Positions 42,496-57,100 of a DNA stretch of 64,000 nucleotides are shown in pieces. A program made the position numbers and the translations under genes. Positions within the stretch are counted from its first letter, which is position 1. Each line of letters begins with the position of its first letter. Source of the DNA: Labyrinthula sp. Ha (taxonomy: Eukaryota > Sar > Bigyra > Labyrinthulida > Labyrinthulaceae). Under the pieces are notes generated by a model that was not told where the DNA came from, did no database searches, and saw only the letters and a list, made by a program, of their open reading frames with translations. The stretch lies in NCBI GenBank assembly GCA_015227615.1, contig JAALGZ010000075.1, forward strand, positions 1 through 64,000. Direction: 5' to 3'.

Positions 42496-45400
42496 TTCTC
42501 TTACCTTCACTTTTTGGAATCGTTTTGTTTTATGGGATTGAACAGATTTAGAAATTTTGGGAACTCATAATTTGGTATTATATTATCATATATCCGTTAA
42601 CTGTTTAATTGTGTTCTGATACCGTTAACTTCCAATTACTTAAAGTTAGTAATTCACAATTGGTATCCCTACGAAGTTAAACTAACGCTAGCATTTTTTC
42701 TTTGCTCAGAAAATGTTATAGAGACTGTGAGATACCTCGCTAAAAGTCTAGGGAATAAACTACGAACGTCAGTTTGATAACTAAGGTAATTGAGACGTAC
42801 TTTGAACCTAAGTGCATAACACACTTTTAAAGCTACTTCAGACCGTTTCGGTATGATGCAACCCTTTTTTGAGTATTGACTTCTGATCGCCTTCGAAGAC
42901 GCTAAGGATTTCTTTTTTACTTGGATATCTTTATCCAAGGCAACCCTCTCAACTAAGTGCTTTATGTAACATTTATGATTATATTATTATGTTTGTAAAT
43001 CGTTTTAACTAATTTCATAAAACTTTTCTTCTTCTATCGATACATTTTTGATAACTGACATGGATTTTTACAACCCATTATTTTCTATTTGGCGCATAAT
43101 ATATAACTATGTTTCATTAGACACTAATATACACACCTTACACACTTTACTTGAGTTACATGTTGTTAAGGTTAGAATCCACCTACGAAAACCAAATGAG
43201 GATAGTTTTATGCTAGCTGTAAAGAGCAGTTGAAGAGAACCTGGGGGCATAGACAAATCAATGGGCCGTGGTGACTGTTTTTAGTATATTTGGTTCCCCG
43301 TTTTATGTATCATTTTGCTTTCTGGGACTGTTGTGAGCTAAACTTGACTGAAAAATTACAGCTGAGTATTAAATTTTTACGCCTCCTAAAATAGAAGAAC
43401 TAAAAAAATAGCGCTTCAATGATAACAAACGATAAATTGGCATTAAATTTAACTCTTAAAATTTATTGAATTTTTGTATATATATGGGAGTTTATTCCAG
43501 TACCTTAGAGATATGTCTTAGGTAAGCCATATGATAGAAAGCCCGGGGTGGGCACTTATCCCTCTCAATCATATACCTAGAGGTAAGCATTATCAATAAC
43601 TGCATTATAAGACATAATCAAAAGTCTTAGAAACAGTAGAATTTGCACCTTTTCCTGGTAGAGCTACAATGTTGCTTAAGACGTTGTACAGAAAAGTATA
43701 TTCAAATATTTGTATTGAAATTTGACATACAGAGAACTATTACTAGCCCTAGGCTTCAGAGATTAATATTCAGGCAATTCAATCAGCCAGGTGACCAATG
43801 CAAAACAACAGACATTGACAGGCTCATTTATCAGATATTAGCTGAAATTAAGGGTATTAATTATATCAAAACATTTAAAAAGTACATTGAATTTATTCAT
43901 GAACGAGTAAATTAGTTTAATTCTATTCTTTCCTGGCAGAAGAACTCCAGTACTCTTGAATTTATAAAGTTATTTGGTTAAAAGTGGTTGAAAATAAACC
44001 AACAAAAAAATAGCATTGGCTCTATAATAATACCAAAAGATAATTCATTAACGTTAGGAAATAGTTCTTTATACGATTTCCCATTGATAAGAAATAATTT
44101 TTGATATACTAGTGGGCTAACCCAGAAAAAACTGAGAAAAAAATCAATTGTAAACGATTCTTTGCAGATGGCTCCAAATCCTCTTAACAATACAGTTCCT
44201 TAAATAAACTGCGCTTTATTAAAAATTATGGTGAGATCCGTGTATTTACTTTTGTATAAATTTAAAGGATAGGGCGTTCCTGTGGGAAGTACTGCAAGAT
44301 TTTGTTCAAAACATGTGTTGCTTCTAGCTAAATTCGTATTATGTTAAATAATTTTGTCGATAATTCTAACCATTTAAATTAGAAGAAATAGATAATAATC
44401 AGCCAATTCTCGCTAAATCAACAACTAAGCAATTTATTACAACCATTCTAAGGGTTCTATATAGGGATTTGGTAAATCTCAAAATTGGATTTCGTCATGT
44501 TAATGCTCGACAAGCAGTTCATGTCTACCATCCACCCTCTAACTCATATCTTATCTTGTTAAAATACCGAATAATGAACAATGAGCCCTAATAGATTAAA
44601 TAGTGCAGTTTCAAACTCAGAATGTATTGTTTTTCTTGAAGTATGAAACTAAAACGATTACCCGGAAAAAATATATATCAAATGATATTATAGGTATATA
44701 CTCTTAATTAAAGCTGTGCCAAATATATGATGGAATATGATTTAGCTATAGGGGAAAAAGACAAAAAATGATTATAAATATTCTAAATTAGCTAATAGCT
44801 CACTTAATTAATTGTCTGAGATGTTCAAAAGTGCGGGATAGTTCCTCAATAAAATCAAATCTATACGGAAATAAAAATTTGATTTTGATTAATATAATAA
44901 ATTGCTTGCATTTTATTGCTTTCAATTTCAGAAAAGCTCAAATATTTAAGTATGATACCTTTTGCAGAAGGTTTTCCTCTTTGCTCACGGAATTATCTAA
45001 TTGGTCACTTCATTTCAGAACTAAGTGCACTTCTAAAACTGATAAATAACTTAACTCTTTCTTGTGTTTATTCTAAGAAAACTTTCTCAAATTCAATAAA
45101 ACATCATGTATATACCAATATAATAACCCTATAATGGTAATATCAGATATTCTTAAGAAATCAGAAGTTATTAACAGGATAATTAAGAAAAAATAAATAA
45201 AACGTAATATTGAAACTAGTTTTGACTCAGCTTTTCTGAAAGTCACTAGAAACTTCCTTTGAAAAGCGGCCGAACTTCAGTTTTCCTAACTTTACATTGT
45301 ACGAATGGTGATCGAATAACTCTATAAAGCGAAATAAGCCATGAGTACTATTGAAATCACGGTTTACTTCATTTTGTTATCCAATTTTAGCATAGTTTAG

Positions 45401-48400
45401 TATGAAAATATATTTTTGAATGTGTTTGACAAGTCAAACACGGTCGAAAATACCACATTTTGTGTATATCTTCAGATATGATCAGGAGGAAAGATTCTGT
45501 TCTAGATGAGAACGCTTGTGTGAGCTAAGAAGTCATATCAATTATCCCGGCCTGAAAGAACATTAAGTAGTTCATTCTAAATTTTACTCGGGGAAATACC
45601 TTTTGGGGTTGGTGCCCGCGTTAAAATTCTAACTATCAATACACGAAAATATTCTTTATACAACAAAACTTCAAACTCAAAAGCCAAAAAATACAGGTTT
45701 TTAGAAAATATATTTGATTTCATAAGTATACACGCAGTATTAGTTTAGGCTCAAACGTCAGAAATATTTGCTTAGCGAATACTCAGCTTAGTCTCTTTTC
45801 AAAACTTTGAACACGACCCACATGGAAACAATTTCTTTTTGACAGTTTTACGAGGTTTGGTTATATAATACTAAGTTTACACTGCAATAGAAAAACGAAA
45901 ACTTTAGAATTCTTATGAATATAAGTTTTTAAAGCTGCTATTAATCTTGCGTAGTAAACGGTCTCTAACAACGAAGAATAAATTTCTATTTTGAGTTGAA
46001 AAATGCATATTCTCACAGATATATGAAAAGATAAAGCAATCTTCTATGAAAAAAATAAGCATTCTAGTGATTTTTAGCTACACAATATTGTATCGTAATA
46101 TCGCACAACTTTAAGCACCGCCTAACAATTAACGAATCAACCAAAGATAATAATTAGCTATTTAGTTCACGAATCATAGCTTAATAAATACTATGGGTTA
46201 AATTAAAATATTTATTTCGATATAAGAGTCTTAAACTGATATTTAAGCTGTTGCAATTCCTTCGACGTATATCTACATCTTTGTTTCAGAAGAATCGTTT
46301 TTTTTGCTAAGTGTTTATGTACAAATTGATGTTAATATGAATTATTAAAACAACTATCAGATACTCATGGATAATGACACCCGCCAAGTCTGTTTATAAA
46401 CATTTTGACTGTGTAGTGAGGAGTATTCAATAAGAGATTGTGTAAAACATCGCTACATGAAAATAACCTTAGATATATTTAAGTTCCAACATTTCTTGTC
46501 ACAATACTATGATAGAATGGAGGAAGAAAAGTAGCCATTTATCAAATATATATGGGAGCAATTGGTTCATCTAACCATAAATATTAATAAATGAGTATTA
46601 TGTCGAAGAGAAATATTTATAAAATAGCAGATATGATACCCAAAATACATAATACCCCAAGACAATTCAAGTTTTGTCATGAAAATACAACGATAAGTTT
46701 CATAAATTATTTCCTAAAAAATAAATAAAAATTTCAAAATATTTGTATAAGAAGACAAGGTAGCATGTAAAATATGTTTGAAGTGGTTGGTTTTAATATA
46801 TATATATATGCTCATTAAATACCATAGGAAATGAGTAACACATGGATTGGATATATCATTATTCTAACAGAAAGTAAAAATAGATATATTTTGTCAAATT
46901 TAAATTACATATTAGAAAGGGTTAATAGATATAAACAAACACAATATTTCAGAAAACGGCACTAACAATATATTTCTATGTTGCATAAAATTTCGGAACA
47001 TCTAATAATAAGAAGTTTAACCTAAATTATAGTTCTAACCCCATTTTATCCAAAGTTAAGTTCTCACAAAACCATCTTCAAACTATCAAATATATACGAT
47101 TTTCTTGTTGAGAAGCTAAACTTAATAATCTATATAATCTAGTAAACAATATTCTTCAGCTAGAGTGGTAGTTACATTTTTTAATAGAAACTAAATTAAA
47201 TCAAAATTTTGTATCAAGATAAAAACGGTAAACTTATTGAAATAGAGCAAATGCTCGTGCACGATTTAAAACTATGATCACTTAATCATTAAGTGTTTCA
47301 GAGATATTTCATTTCTATAAAATTATAAGCCTAGATGGAGAGATTCCATGTATTGCTCGAAATATTACCTCCTTAAAGTAAGAACTAGAGAACAATTGTT
47401 GTGTATCACGAGGCGAATAAGTTCGACAGCACAAACCAAGGATTAATTCAAGTAAAATAACCAAAACTTCGAAGTGCAGATAGAACTTCTTTATTAATAT
47501 AATTTCAAGTCAACAAGTTCTAATGTAGTTCAAGAAAACTTATATCTCTCTCGGACCAATTTATCAAAGTAAAATCAGTAAAGTACACATAATTGATATA
47601 AATATATGACGAATTAAAACAAAAAGAAAAAACAGAACTTATGGATTCAATTATATCAAAACAATAATCAGGATAACGATGCTTTAAGATGTTAACCTTG
47701 TTATTGCAAGATATAATGGCGCGTAAACTGCAGAAATTGTCTACTTTTAAGAAAATTATACACAGTGTACAAGCATCAGGAGCTCAGCAGAAACATGAAT
47801 AAAAATATGAATTTATTTATAAAAATAACTTCAAAAGTCTCTAACACTAAATATTGAGTAAATAAGTAAGACCCCTCTTTATTCAAAAAGTCATTAATTA
47901 TTCTCCGAATAATATTATAATTCATTATATAAGCTTTTTTTCAACACCCAAGAAAATATAGCTATGACACATATCAAAAACAGTAATCGAATAGAACAAT
48001 GATCAACAACGAGAAAAATAAAATATGTTACTTCCTGCTGACATACTATGTAGCTTAACACAAAATGCAACTACCTAATTTCTTTATGTAACCTCTATAA
48101 CTTAAATACAATAAAATAAGAAAAAATTAATACCATATAAGATTTTTAATATTAGGAAATTAAATGTGTTCTATTATTATAGTTCATAACCTGATATAAT
48201 TCTATCTAACAATTAACAAATAATCTAAGAATTTAAATACGTTTTTATCATTCTGAAACTCTCAGTTGATTAGCAAGATTAATATATTATTGAGGAACTG
48301 AAATCACATAATGAATTCCTTATTGAGTCATTTTGCTTTTCAGTTAAATAAAACATCGATCGAAAGGTGCTGGTTTCCAAAAATACAATTATAAAGATCA

Positions 48401-51400
48401 TAGGAAACATGAAAGAGTAGAAAAAGTTATCAAAAATATGAGATCAGTGGAATGAAAACTGAGATATCTTTTAATACAAAGAAATATATGGCCTATGCAC
48501 AATTTAATACTCAGTATTATATTTCATACCAATTATTTAATGAAATCAACTAATATAATAGGCATTGAAGTTGTGATGCAGTTTCAATACAGAGATTCCA
48601 CGTGTGTAAGTAACAGAACCGATGGCATTAATCCATCAGACCGTTACACTCTAATTGATTCATATTATAGGTGTAATCAGCTCCAATAACCACGCTTATT
48701 TGATATTTGCCAAATTCCCTGACCATAACCAAATTTCATCATAGTATAACACCATTTCTACAATAAGAGTGAAATATGGGTAAAGTCTCTTTATCTTATA
48801 TTGATTAATCATCTTAAATAAATATATTCCAATAATTTTTTAATTATGAATAATTAGAGAATATAGCTATAGACTGCAGAAAAATTGCCCACAAATAAGA
48901 AATAACAAGTTCACATAACTGTCTTAAACTAAATTTAGCCCCTTCAAGTTCGCCTCATTAAGCCAATACTAATGTAATATGAATTATCCCTTAGAGGTCT
49001 TTAAAAGAGTTTTTGCAATCACGGTTATCTCCTTTAAACATGATTAGTTTCATTTATTTGTGGACGTCTAAGAATTACATATATTATATTAAAGTTTGGG
49101 AGAAATAATTTTGTTCCTTGCTCTTGCAGATACTATTTCCCAATATTGTTTTTCTAAAACAGTACGATATTCAGTTATACGAGAGCTATAGGTGATGAAT
49201 CTCAGTTTCATGAAAAATGGGAACATTATATTCTAAGAGAACGAGACCCAAGTAGGACTTCTTACTATTCCAATATTTGATTATTGCTCCATATTTTTTG
49301 TCTCATCTGAAAAATCGAAATATGTGAAATCATTTATTATAATTTTTTATTCAACTTGAGTTATATATGTATATATTTCATATGTAGATTGGGTTAGTAT
49401 TGATGATATTATGAGTATAATTTACACTATTTGCGGCGCGATGTAAGTTCTAATGATACTTTGAGTTTTTCACATTTTTTGGAATTGTAGCTTCTTTGCA
49501 CGTTTTTGATAATCCTAGTCCTACTTGTATTTTTGATCAATTTATTCTGATTAAATTTACTACATCCTTCTCGGTATCAGTTGTCTTAGTAAACGTCATA
49601 AATATTAGTGATGAGAGGTGTAAGAAATTTGAAATCTCAAATAGTTTATATCTGGAATTAGTTATTATACAACATTCTTGTACTAATTGATCTGTTTCTT
49701 GAGGTTTTTCGTAATATCCAAGAAATAGGTGAAACCTTTTGGTGATTTGCACAGCTGCCCGTGTAGAAAATTCCCACTTGGATTATTATGATGTATCAAA
49801 AATATATAAGATATCATTTTAAGAGTCGAAGAAATCGTGTAGAAAATGTAATAATTCTCAGCTGTTGTCTAGAGTATAAGTACTTGATTATTTATCATAT
49901 TAGAAAATGTCTATGCAAAACTATATTAACAACTTGATTTAAATGTTAACAGGAGATTATAGCTCGTTTGTAGCCCTTAAGAGTTATTTGAAATACAATG
50001 TGACTCCGCAAGCTTGTGCAGGTTCTATAATATTACTCTGTCTTATGTAAATCAATTCCAACGTCCTTCAGTTATGGAATTTAAATTATGTTCTCATTTT
50101 GCCTCTTGGTCTCGAGGAATATCGTGGTACTGAATTCTTTTCTTTGTAATATTTTCCTAGAATATAATTCTTTTATTGACAAAACTTAGTGATCTGGTTG
50201 GCCCGGTTTATCAGTCTGTTGGAACTTGTATATTGAAGTGGGAGGTCCCCAAATCAATCATTTTCCGAATCTGATTGAAATTAAAACACAAATCAAAATA
50301 TCACCAAGAATCAATCCAAATCACCAGACTGGCAGATCGTACCAAAAAAATATGAAAGTCCAAGAAGTTTTGTTCATATTAATAGGGGGTTATATCTCAA
50401 ACATTTTTGAAGCTTTGAACCCACTGCGGTCATTTAAAGTTGATTTTCTAAAGGTAAGGGTTATTTGTGCTAATCATGAGAATAGTGGTGTATGGGATGA
50501 GATTGAGTTAGGGGAAGAGTCTTTGGCATTAAATAATGGTTGGTTTTTATTGTTGTGTATCATTCCGTTCCTGGTTATTATTGTTTCTGTAGTTATGTTT
50601 GGAGTATTATTCTTTCATGGATTGTTTCTAGTTCTTCATTACTTCATATAGATGTAGTCATGAGGGATAAGAATAAGATTATTTGAATCAAGGCTTATAG
50701 TAGCTCTTTGAGAGATGCTTTGGGGTTAGAAGGGAGACTTCGGAAGATATTCATTGGGTATTTTATAAGTCTGTGTTGTGTTCTGGAGGATAATGATTGA
50801 ATGGCTCTCATAGTTTTTATATTGCTCAGAATTTTCCAGTCACTATTCTAAACTGTATGACTCCTCACTTAAATTCAGGATTTTGAGTATATATTGGAGA
50901 AGGGAAGTCAAGCTTCTGTGCCTGATATTATCTAGATGTTGTATTACTTCAGGAGGAATCCTTCTTCTTGGCGCTTGAAGGTTTCGTAGGATAGAAATGA
51001 CGGTTCATTTGGAACTCCATGGCGAGGTGAGAGAGGATGGTGGGTAGATTCAGTCCATTCAAAGCTTGTAGATATTCGGGTTAAACTTATTACTTTGATT
51101 TTTGAAGTATTTAGAGGTAGTTAGTGCTCTGGCATTGATGGCGTATCTTCGAACTCTAGGATTTTCTTTGCCTCCTCATATGTTACAGCCTCGTTTTTCT
51201 TGGAAGGAGCTGGATTTCATTGGATACGTTCTTTTAGCTGCTTTGCTTATTCGTTCAATATAGTTTGTGCTACATCGATATATTTTTTTGTTGGTTGAGA
51301 AGTTTCAAAGCGATGAAGCTTTACGTTTCTATCTTAGAGCTATTGGTTTGGCTATTTTCAACTATTCCTCGGTACTTCTGGAGAGTGATTTAAGCTTGGC

Positions 51401-51559
51401 AATTACATTTTAATTTTAGCTCCAGCTTCAAATGTTATACAAAGATGATACAAGAGCATTACCTATTATAAGACTCAATTTACCTTTTATATAGAAAGAG
51501 ATAAAAGAACACTTCTATATTTATGTTTTCTCTCCTGACAAAAAAAAACAATTTCTGTG
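42496..51559. other. Nine-kilobase gene desert
   Basis: Very AT-rich DNA with only short, mostly ATG-less ORFs. No PT-stalk gene, RNA gene or intact transposon is visible. The part from about 50.2 to 51.4 kb is less AT-rich and has a 141-codon frame (50226-50651) plus out-of-frame protein-like blocks, which suggests an eroded mobile element of a type I cannot name. The rest shows nothing I can support. Confidence 0.5.
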
Positions 51560-54150
51560 TTCCAACACAAGAGAAATTATATCATAGCTGTTGAATTTAG
51601 CACCAAGATAATTATATCTTCTTGCAGGTCAAAATTTCCCCTTTTAACCATATGAAGTTTGCTTGGAGTTACAGCTTTGTCTGAATTATCATTTTTACAT
51701 GTTTCACAGCCAAAACTCCCTACCGAATCATATTTGGAATACCGTCGCAAAACCTTGAACGTTGATGACACTTTTCGAACCGCTCAGTATCAAAGTAAAT
51801 GTTGAAATTTTCGTAAGAAGCTTGTTCCAGAATATTATTTGTATATCCATCTCATACCTTGTTCGAAACTTCGAGTCCGGGGTCAATAAGAAGTATCTTT
51901 GTTTCATAAATACTTATTTAAAGTTCAGAGATATTTTCTAGTTATCATATTTGAGATTTGAAGTTGGATATGCGTTAATCTTCTCTACATATGACGACAA
52001 TATTGTTAGCAAAAGAAAAATAATCAAACTTTCTGTTATTGGTCTCTAGGCTGTAGAATACGCTGTGTTGGGTATGTCTTATAATGAAGATGATGCAGAG
52101 AATATATATTTATACCTGGAGATAGAGAGTCAACTTGAAGATCTCTGGACAAAAGTTTAACAGGGTTAGAAAATTCTTTTCACCCAGTCGCTTTGGCTGT
52201 TGCCATTTCTTATAGACTTCCTATTATCAATTTTATCTTTTTAGGTAAGTTCTGCTCATAGAGTGAGTGTTGAATAAAATTAGGGTCTATACTGTCAAAG
52301 GCTTTTCTAAATTGAATAAACATGGTTTTGAGTTTAGTATCATCCTTGAGAATATTTTTGATAAGTTTTTGGAGTACTTATATCTTGTTTGCAGTTGACC
52401 TGTTCTCCCTGAAACTAACCTGATATGCTAGAAGCAACTGGATAATTGCCTTTCATCTGTTGTCATTTATTTTTTTTGAGAAGTTTAAATATACAGCTTA
52501 ACAAAGTAGTGAGGCAATAGGAGCTAGGATTATTGTTTAATGCTTTCTGTTTGTATATATGAATTATATTCTCTGAAGAAGCTTTCCTTAGGACCTCTGT
52601 GGCATTTCACCTGTTCCAAAGACGTTTTTTATAGTTTGAGTTGCAACTTCTAGAAGTACTTAAGAATATTCCGGTATTTCATTCTACATCTCATTTTATC
52701 CAGGTACTCTTTTTTTTATCTAATATTGGGTTAGGTATTTTAGTAAAGACAGACATATATCCAGGTCGTTTCTAAGACCATTTTCAAGATTAGACTGATG
52801 AGAATGGACCCTTCGTTTCAAAATATTTAAATTGGTGGAATAGAAATTTGTTCATCTTTTTCAATGTATTCTCTCAGAATGTCAAGTCCTTGCTATTTGT
52901 TAATTATAATTCTAGCTTTATTTTGTCTTACTGGTGCATTGTTTATATATACTACCTTTACTAACTTGATAAGCTTGCATGCTCTTCTAATGCTATGTTG
53001 GGGAAATCTTGATGCATTTCTGTTACTTCAATTTAAATCCAGGTATTGATTTGTGCTTTCTCGGGTCTCTTGTATTATAACTTTTCTATTTTTCAATGCT
53101 GTTGCATTCCATTAATTACAATTTCTTGTCCAAAGTTCAGCCTTATCCGTATATTTTATCTCTCTTGCAGGCTTGTGAATGATTGAAGGGTGGTATTCTT
53201 CTGAACCCTAGAAACTTCTTTGGTTATCTTAAGTTTGTCTTGTTTGTGCCCGGACATAGTTTGTAGGTACTTCATAATCTCAACAACGACTAGTTTTACA
53301 AATGTAGAGCTATTCGTGAAGATAGCAAGATTAGTAGTAGATTGGTGAGCAGGCGAAGGTGTACTGTTGAGGATTGTTGCAGAGAGTTCAAATTAAATAG
53401 CGGCATGGCTGTGTTACTCTTCGCCCAATGACTTTCAGAGTTGTCTAATCTCGGCTTAGGTCCGCACACCGTAGGAACATAATTTTTAATTAACAGGTCA
53501 AATTGAAATGAATTGAACTTAGTTTTTACTTAGAATGTATATTATGAGGTTCTGAGAGCCCTTCTTTACTTTGACTATTGTGTAATCATTGATAGATAGT
53601 TTGTAGGTTCTTAGTAGATTCGACCTTAAATTTCGTAGGATATTATCTATGTTAGAATATCGAACTTTATTTTTATATCTAACTCTTTTATAGCTACTTG
53701 GGTGTTAAAATCACCAAAAGAATTACTGACTTTGCTCTTTATTAATCTGCCAGGTGCTGATAGAAATTTTAGGCACTGTTCAATTTCTAACTTGGACTGA
53801 GATGTGTAGCAGTTATAAAGGGAGATAATTAGTTTCTGGCCAAACTTCAAAGCCAGGCCTAAGATTCTTTCGCTAAGTTCTCTGGCTTCAGAAACTCGGC
53901 CAGCAAGTTTTTCCGCCATGAACGTCGCTACGCCTGCAAACTTCATAATAGTTATGAAAAGGACCATCTATCTACTTCTCGGCTGATTTTACCGGCTACT
54001 GGAGTCTCGTGAAGTCTTTTATTTGTGGCTCTGGGAGAAACAGGATATATTTTTCTCCGCCCCTGTTAATTTTGGTTATTAGATAAGAGCTTAAACATGA
54101 TAAAACCTCCAACATTCATAAAAATACAATTAAATCTCTGTTTCTGAGAA
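51560..54150 (-). mobile_element. Decayed LINE copy, minus strand
   Basis: Endonuclease blocks parallel to the intact LINE are readable in a 106-codon frame (53647-53967: FAGVATFMAEKLAGRVSEA, then FGDFNTQVAIKELD). Toward lower coordinates, RT-region blocks in shifting frames follow, such as the counterpart of the region encoding GDSLSPSIF near 52.1 kb, and near 51.6 kb the counterpart of the post-RT segment around KYLGAIFD. Order and strand agree with one element inserted in minus orientation. Many stops and shifts mark it as old. The ends are approximate. Confidence 0.75.
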
Positions 54151-57100
54151 CTAAAATAGCATGGATGTCTTTTTGGGTAGACAATTAGGACGTGTTTCGT
54201 TAAATATGATATTTTGGTCTTATGATTCTCAGATTCAAAATCTAGCGGTTCTCTTATAATCCAATAATAAATATCGTCATATCTTATTACTCAAGGTATT
54301 ATTAGTTTGTAATCGATTAGGTTTGGATCTTTAGTTGACTATATGACATAAATTCATGAGAAATGATAATTTATGCAACTCTTGCTAACTTGATTAAATC
54401 TAAATCAGATTTTAATTCCACATTGACTAGTGATATTCCATCATTATAATGTATCTGAATCGGGATATAAATTATACTGCTCTTTACCAACAATAAGCTC
54501 TGAGTACAAATTTTGCTCTCTCTGCAGTCTTCTATGAATTTTTATTTCTTAACTACAATTTCCTATAAGGATCGAACACATGTAATTACTATATTAACTA
54601 TTAATACAATGTATATAAAACAATTAATAATAATAAGTTACTAGATTAGCCTCTCACACAAGAGTCAAAATTAATGATAATATAATTCAAATTTTCAGAA
54701 AGATTTAGAAAATAGTACCAATACTATTCTCCCTTGTCGACATTTCTTGGAGCCTGGAGCAACTAGTTTTTTCTTCGATTCCTGCTCGAAAACAAACTAA
54801 GTGGAGGTATTTTTTTCTTATATATTGAAAACTCAATAAGAAATTCTTGAGTCCACTTAAATCCGGTAATTTGATTTTTTAAGAAATTGACATATTAGAT
54901 CTTGCTGAAAAACAGTTATTTAGGCATTATTCCATTAACAAATTAGCCCACTAGTATTTTCTACTAACAAAAAATATAACTAAACACCAATATCTATTAT
55001 GCCGGATATAAATATAAGATGAACCTCGGCTCTATAGCTATTCAAAGTAAATTTATTGATGTGAAAACTATAATACCACTGTTTTGAAAGATTCTGCTAA
55101 ATAAATGGTAGTGAAGGGAATCAATATTAGTAGCAATATATTTCCAAGTTTAATATTTCCGGACTACAGTTTTTAATCTATGGAGTTTAATACGCCAAAA
55201 AACCAGATTGGTTGGAACATATTTTGAGAAATTTAAATATTCATGTTTTGGCTGGATTTTCAACTAGGACAGACAGAATTCCCGTAATTGGACGAAAACT
55301 TGAATGAGCAGAACAATTATTGGACAAATTCTGAGTCACAAGATGGAAATTTAGAACATAAAACTCCAAGAATAAATAAGAAAATACAAAAAACAAAGAA
55401 ACAATAAACTTATATGACATATGGACCCTATATAGTACAATTTCAACTAAATAGATAATAGAAACATCGAAAAAGTCTGTTGCAGGATAAATTAAGGTGG
55501 TTAAACGTAGTTCACACTACTTTACTTAGGCATAAGCACATAACAATCCCAATTCAGAGAAAAGAAAGCTTCAAAGATCTAAAGATACATGTGGAAGTTG
55601 CAAATTTTGTTCTTTTGAGGTAACCGTTAAGTTTGTTTTGACAAGAAAAGTTTACGGTTTTTTTAATTCAGCTCAATCATAGTTCATATGAGCTTAAGAC
55701 AGATCTTAACATAATGAATACACTTTAGGGCCGAGTGGCTGTCAAAGAATCCCCATCAAAACTCTTCAAAAGGGACAACCTACTTTCAGTCACGTGGAGT
55801 TTGCAATTTCTCGAGAATTCCTGGAATTTCATTGAAAAGGAGTCGATTGAAAAATAAGTAAAAAGAGCTGAAGATAAAAAAGTAGACATAGCAGATAAAA
55901 ATACACGAGTCTTAATGCAATTTACTAAAAATATGCTTAGCAATAGGTGATGCATTTAAGATTCGCCTTATCAAACTTAAAACTGTTTAGATCAATTGAA
56001 ACGAGTAATGACCCAAGATATTCTTTCGAAAATGATGACAATTGTGTATTTGGAATGTATACAGATGGATAGATAGTATACACGATATTTCGAATTTCAA
56101 TTGTTTTCGTCATGTTACCAGTTGGGGTTGTTTTCTTTATAAGCACAATGTCTTTTGGGTACATATTTATGAAAAAAACGACCTAGATGTTATAACAGGT
56201 CGTCAAGATCTACGCCTTTCAGGCACAGGAGTAAGCACTGCCAATTTCTCTAAAGCTATAGCACGAGTTGTCAAGCAATTGCATGCAATATATATATATA
56301 CAACGTGTTAGACATGCGCTTGCGTCTCTATATTCTTTATGTAATACTTTGTCTGATGAAGAGAAGAGCAAATATCGGATTGACATAAGCAGGGCGTGAT
56401 TCGAGAACTTTGAGCACCCATTCACCTTGGCACATTTTGTACAGGAACGATTGCTAAAATTTCCATGCAGTGCACAACAGAACTTCCAAAGAAAATTAAT
56501 AGAAAAAATAACTATATATTGGATTTTGCTTAGAAGATTTAGACTTTTGAAAACAAAACTACTCAGCGAGTAGAATCTATCCAAAGTAAGTTTAATCTTT
56601 TGGAAATATAATAAAAATCTTAGAAGAAGTGAACTTTAGATAAGGTTGTCACATATCTTGATAGTTTAGTACCAAAATATCAAATTAAAACGTTGCGTAA
56701 GTTTAAGAAATTGATTCGTAAGGATGTACCATTATTATACGAGATTAAGCAATACCTTCAAAATTAAATGCATGATTTATACCGGTGCACTATTGCAATA
56801 AAGATAACAGAGATGTATGAATCAATTCTTGATGATGAAGACAAGAGGAGCTATATTGCGAGAATCTTATATGGAAGAAAGGTAAAAATTGTACCAAGTT
56901 ATTCATGTTCAAGTTTGAGCAATATGCGTCTTCCATGCAGACACATTGGCTGAATCTGTATCAATAAATATTAGTCCATTCATGAAAAGAGTTTTATTTT
57001 CCCCAGATGGAGATATTACGAGTTGCCTCTCTATGAAGTTAGTCTACAAAACCTTGGGAGACTTCTTGTTTCAAGGCCCAACAGTATAGAGATCAAGGTT

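Noticed and set aside
43643-43915. 90-codon frame as a gene
   Set aside because: It starts at TTG, lies in a gene desert and shows no domain.
50226-50651. 141-codon frame as a host membrane protein gene
   Set aside because: It has a hydrophobic end but no good start context, no downstream continuity and a setting of eroded sequence; more likely a relic or chance frame.
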